Of a stretch of 8,430 bases of DNA, positions 5,829 to 8,430 are shown in pieces. This DNA comes from UBA73 sp964364885. GTDB taxonomy: Archaea; Nanobdellota; Nanobdellia; Pacearchaeales; GW2011-AR1. Numbering within the stretch: the first letter of the stretch is position 1; each line of letters starts with the position of its first letter. The notes under the pieces are model-generated. The model did no database searches and had not been told where the DNA came from. It saw only the letters and a list, made by a program, of their open reading frames with translations. Made by a program: the position numbers and the translations under genes. The DNA lies in contig CAYIOA010000036.1 of the NCBI GenBank assembly GCA_964364885.1, forward strand, positions 1-8,430, given 5' to 3'.

Positions 5829-7982
5829 CTACATGTTAATATTTGTTATATCTCCCCAGATTATTTCATTTATGCCTGTTTGTTTGTTTCTGGATCTTAT
5901 TCTGAACTCATAAATTTTTCCGGGAGTTAGTCCGTCTATTCTAACAGCATGATTAATCACAAGAGTGTTGTCTGTTGCCTGTCCGTCCGGACCATTTGGC
6001 GCCCACCAGATGCCATCGCTTGTATAAGCTACTTCACTATTAGACATATCATTTGTATCCCAAATAACATCAACAGAATCGCTGTCAATTTTTACTACCT
6101 GAACATTCGTAGGTTTTCTAAACCATCCATTAATTGAATCAATTGGCCAGTCAACATCAGGATTAAATGTCCCTGATAAATACTCAGCTTTCCTCGCATC
6201 GTAAAATGGCTTAAAACTGTTGCGCCAGGTGCTATAATACTGTCTTTCTGCTCCGTTAAGATCAGCCATAACCATATTTTTTTCTTCTTCTGAGATAGCT
6301 AAATCCATTGCAGATTTTCGCTTATGAGCAGAGAAAGCCTGCGACATTCCATACCCAGAAGTATAATATCTTAAATAATCATCATTTGGTGTATCAATCT
6401 TTGCAACTGTGCCAGTCTCTCCGGCAAGAATATAATCAGCATATGAATCTATGAACACTGCCCTAAAACCAGAATATCCCCCAACCACATCCACAGAATC
6501 ATGGTGGTATATAATGCCATTATCTCCTATATCCCCCCTTACTTCTCGTATAAAATCATAATCGCTAATACTGCTTCCTCTGTTTGCATTGTCAAAATAC
6601 CACCCATCAAGGCTGAAATCACTCTGAAATTGCCTCATCCAGCTGGTAGTTATAGCAGATGTATGCATATATGAAATAACTTTGAAACCTTTGCTATGAG
6701 CTAAACTTATAAAGTTTCTAATAAGAGAAGGGTCAGATATTTCATAACCAATCTCTCCTGATGGAAGAGTCACAGGAATATCACCTCCTTTGTAAATCCC
6801 TCCAAAAAGAACAAAAACACCAAAGCCGTTATTGATTAAATCATCAATATTATATGTTCCATTAACATATCTTTCAGCATCTTTGGTATTATAAAGAAAA
6901 TGAACAAACGGTCTCGCATTCTGTCCGTAGAGTCTTTCAAAATCAAATTTCTTCGGAGGAAACACCATATGCGACATCTTCCCTCCGGGAGAAATGCTAA
7001 AATGTGTGCTGTCTAAGCTGTTAGTACTTCCCACACTGCCTCCCATAAAACTATGCAGCGAGCCGCCATAACCATCACTCCATATCTTGTCGCTGCTGCC
7101 AAGCTCCTTCTCCCATTGAGCATTCGGAATTAAATTTTCATGCGTGTATCCGAGCTGATTTACACCAATTATGAAGAATAAAGAATCAGGATTAAAATCA
7201 AAAACAGCAGAAGCACTCTGAATGACAGCAGATGTTGAGTTGGCATTTGCAAGAGTCAAAGAGCCGATGTCAGAGTCAAATTTTATTTCAGCCACTTTCC
7301 TAAGATTTATTGTATTAGTTGCAGGATCTATCCTTCTCCACATTTCAATGCCTCTGGAGTTTATTACATATTCAGCTCCTGTGGTAACTACAATTAATTG
7401 TTTAGAATCTCCGATTATAGACTCTATCTCCATTCCATAAAACCCACTTCCCCAGCTGTCATTTCCTCCGCCACCACTACCTCCGCCTCCACCACTACCG
7501 CCACCGCCGCCGGATGTCACTATTTTTTCAGCAGACGGAGTTGAAGAAGGAACAGCCTGTCCAGCCTTATTTACGACCGTGGGATAAATTGATATTTTAG
7601 TAATATTTACTAATCCATGCTCTCTCCATAAAACAAGGATATTCAGAGACTGCAATTCTTCCAGCCCCGCAGTTTCATATTTTCTTACAGCTACTTTGTT
7701 GCCTGCAGAATCATCAAAAACAACAACAAAACCGTCAATATCCCCACCCCCAGCCATTCTCCTCAATACAAAAGCAACATTTTCATCTGAGTCTATACTA
7801 AGCGTACCCGGAACAATCTCAAAGTCAACTCCAAAAAATTCAATCTCAGTTTCTATAACTTTCTCCGTATCTCTAACAACACCAGAGCTAAACATCCAAA
7901 CCAATATTACAGCCATAACTGACACAAATATAAGTATAACAGTTGCAAGAATATTACTAAGCCCTTTTTTGTCATTCCTCAT
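5829..7982 (-). CDS. Pilin-anchored surface protein with glycosidase-like barrel and FN3 domain
   Basis: A 717-residue multidomain protein. Residues 1-33 form a class III signal sequence: basic DKKG, then LSNILATVILIFVSVMAV; cleavage by a FlaK/PibD-like peptidase would fall after G7, leaving a pilin-like hydrophobic helix. Residues ~40-140 are a small beta domain as in archaeal pilin-like proteins. A linker of three Gly runs split by Ser spans 157-174. Residues ~180-345 look like a beta-sandwich. Residues ~355-600 resemble a TIM-barrel glycoside hydrolase: NARPFVHFLYN (355-365), AHSKGFKVISYMH (428-440), LDGWYFDNA (458-466), IIYHHD (490-495) and YADYILAGETG (514-524). D459, D464 and E522 sit where acid catalysts are expected. 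Residues ~623-713 match a fibronectin type III domain (VDVIWDT, GLTPGKIYEFRIRS). Substrate and GH family are unknown. It is a single gene with its own promoter next to a 16-bp palindrome. No archaellum or pilus assembly genes are nearby, so secretion depends on genes elsewhere. Confidence 0.7.
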   Translation of the reverse strand: MRNDKKGLSNILATVILIFVSVMAVILVWMFSSGVVRDTEKVIETEIEFFGVDFEIVPGTLSIDSDENVAFVLRRMAGGGDIDGFVVVFDDSAGNKVAVRKYETAGLEELQSLNILVLWREHGLVNITKISIYPTVVNKAGQAVPSSTPSAEKIVTSGGGGGSGGGGGSGGGGNDSWGSGFYGMEIESIIGDSKQLIVVTTGAEYVINSRGIEMWRRIDPATNTINLRKVAEIKFDSDIGSLTLANANSTSAVIQSASAVFDFNPDSLFFIIGVNQLGYTHENLIPNAQWEKELGSSDKIWSDGYGGSLHSFMGGSVGSTNSLDSTHFSISPGGKMSHMVFPPKKFDFERLYGQNARPFVHFLYNTKDAERYVNGTYNIDDLINNGFGVFVLFGGIYKGGDIPVTLPSGEIGYEISDPSLIRNFISLAHSKGFKVISYMHTSAITTSWMRQFQSDFSLDGWYFDNANRGSSISDYDFIREVRGDIGDNGIIYHHDSVDVVGGYSGFRAVFIDSYADYILAGETGTVAKIDTPNDDYLRYYTSGYGMSQAFSAHKRKSAMDLAISEEEKNMVMADLNGAERQYYSTWRNSFKPFYDARKAEYLSGTFNPDVDWPIDSINGWFRKPTNVQVVKIDSDSVDVIWDTNDMSNSEVAYTSDGIWWAPNGPDGQATDNTLVINHAVRIDGLTPGKIYEFRIRSRNKQTGINEIIWGDITNINM
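7464..7511 (-). repeat. Gly/Ser linker with two 18-bp tandem repeats
   Basis: Codons 158-173 of the surface protein encode GGGGGS twice and then GGGG. At DNA level this gives two degenerate 18-bp units (7476-7511) built of GGN and AGT codons, markedly GC-rich in an AT-rich window. It separates the pilin-like module from the enzyme-like module and should be flexible. Such repeats can change length by slippage. Confidence 0.7.
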
Positions 7983-8002
7983 TTTATCTGCCGACTTGAT
8001 AG

Positions 8003-8010
8003 TTTAATAA
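8003..8010 (-). promoter_or_regulatory. Probable TATA box of the pilin-glycosidase gene
   Basis: Read on the minus strand this is TTATTAAA, centred 24.5 nt before ATG 7982, matching the leaderless spacing of other genes here. A second AT-rich match, ATATAAAT at 8027-8034, lies further upstream and would give a leader of about 20 nt. The palindrome at 8011-8026 sits exactly between the two boxes. Confidence 0.4.
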
Positions 8011-8026
8011 GCAACATTAATGTTGC
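8011..8026. promoter_or_regulatory. 16-bp perfect palindrome abutting the pilin-glycosidase promoter
   Basis: GCAACATTAATGTTGC is a perfect 8+8 inverted repeat, the longest in the intergenic DNA here. It directly abuts the TATTAAA box on the minus strand and lies just downstream of the alternative box. Protein bound here would block TBP/TFB or polymerase in either case, so a repressor operator is likely. It could also form a short hairpin in DNA, but with no loop it is less likely to act as RNA. Confidence 0.45.
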
Positions 8027-8091
8027 ATTTATATCTTTCTAGTAAGGTAGTGTAATCATGGTCAAGGCATTATTAATAGGCGCACAAAAAA

Positions 8092-8099
8092 CTTAAATA
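8092..8099 (+). promoter_or_regulatory. TATA box of the two-helix membrane protein
   Basis: CTTAAATA is centred 32.5 nt before ATG 8128, predicting a start near 8121 and a leader of about 7 nt. The palindrome at 8100-8112 immediately follows it. Confidence 0.4.
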
Positions 8100-8112
8100 A
8101 TGACTAAGTCAT
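8100..8112. promoter_or_regulatory. 13-bp palindrome between TATA box and start, candidate operator
   Basis: ATGACT, a single A, then AGTCAT: a perfect 6-1-6 inverted repeat. It lies directly downstream of the TATA box and upstream of the expected transcript start of the 8128 gene, the classic place for an archaeal repressor site. The sequence differs from the other palindromes in the window, so a different regulator would be needed. Confidence 0.35.
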
Positions 8113-8127
8113 ATATTACTGGAAAAG

Positions 8128-8421
8128 ATGGTGATTGCAAATACATTTGTAACTGCAGGGCTCCTTGGAGGCATTGGAGGTTTGACAAGAGGTGTTGTCG
8201 GGCTTCTGAAAGCGCTCGCATTAAGGAGAAGAATTTTATGGGGATATTATGCCATAACTGTCGCAATAGCAGTTATCATAGGTGTTTTTGTTGGAATAAT
8301 TTTTGATTTTGATCCAAGATTATCTTTGCTGGCTGGTTATGCAGGAACAGACATTCTGGAGGGGATTTACAAGTCTTTTGCAGTCCAGAAAGTTTACATT
8401 AGCCCAAAAACAAAGAAATAA
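8128..8421 (+). CDS. Small two-helix membrane protein
   Basis: A 97-residue protein with a Gly-rich N-terminal segment (TAGLLGGIGGLTRGVVGLLKAL, hydrophobic and possibly membrane-associated), an RRR positive patch at 33-35, a strong membrane helix (~40-59, YAITVAIAVIIGVFVGII) and then DFDPRLSLLAGYAGTDILEGIYK (60-82) before a basic tail. The Gly-rich start, positive patch, helix and LAGYAGTD segment recall small holin-like or phage- and plasmid-borne membrane proteins, but I cannot name a family. The ATG is chosen because the frame begins just after the promoter. A new ATG lies 2 nt after the stop at 8424, so a second cistron may follow outside the window. Confidence 0.65.
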   Translation: MVIANTFVTAGLLGGIGGLTRGVVGLLKALALRRRILWGYYAITVAIAVIIGVFVGIIFDFDPRLSLLAGYAGTDILEGIYKSFAVQKVYISPKTKK

Positions 8422-8430
8422 CAATGGTAA

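Noticed and set aside
7696..8007. 103-codon frame on the plus strand
   Set aside because: It is antisense to the pilin signal region, with a Ser/Thr/Ile-rich composition typical of a shadow frame.
8058..8096. 12-codon ORF (MVKALLIGAQKT) with a TATA-like box 26.5 nt upstream and AGGT at 8045
   Set aside because: Too short to separate from chance, and the downstream gene has its own TATA box at its end.
8100..8306. 68-codon Cys-rich frame on the plus strand
   Set aside because: It overlaps the better-supported two-helix membrane protein in another frame; the Cys and Arg content comes from shifted Gly/Leu/Ala codons.

Overview
This window most likely comes from an archaeon with a small, AT-rich, tightly packed genome. 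A DPANN lineage such as Pacearchaeota or Woesearchaeota is my inference; no marker gene is present to prove it. Three things support the archaeal call. The 717-residue minus-strand protein begins with an archaeal class III (prepilin/archaellin) signal sequence. Several starts lie 24-26 nt from the centre of a TTTAAAAG-like TATA box with no leader, the archaeal leaderless arrangement. Several products resemble families common in uncultivated archaea (DUF1616, GT-C-like membrane proteins, small HicBA modules).

Layout. Positions 1-599 (minus) hold the start of a zinc-ribbon protein that runs off the left edge. A 200-nt divergent promoter region follows, with two perfect palindromes, each about 20 nt upstream of a TATA box. 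Positions 811-4456 (plus) form one overlapping transcription unit: a 28-codon small ORF, a polytopic GT-C-like glycosyltransferase, a single-pass protein with a large beta-rich ectodomain, and a small four-helix membrane protein. A well-placed Shine-Dalgarno and a 12-codon stub overlap the end of this unit. The stub is followed by a hicB-hicA toxin-antitoxin pair (4508-4945) with its own promoter. Next come a second leaderless 28-codon small ORF overlapping a short DUF1616 membrane protein (5101-5514), and an 88-residue protein of unknown function (5544-5810) with its own TATA box.

On the minus strand, 5829-7982 encodes a pilin-type N-terminus, a Gly/Ser linker, a glycosidase-like barrel and a fibronectin-type domain. 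Its promoter abuts a perfect 16-bp palindrome. The right end (8128-8421, plus) holds a small two-helix membrane protein behind another palindrome.

How the genes may fit together (inference): most non-toxin genes concern the cell surface. They offer a membrane glycosyltransferase with an ectodomain partner, a DUF1616 protein of the kind found near archaeal glycan genes, and a surface-displayed putative glycosidase on a pilin-like anchor. This could be a module for building and trimming surface glycans in an episymbiotic archaeon. No tRNA, rRNA, CRISPR array or transposase was seen.
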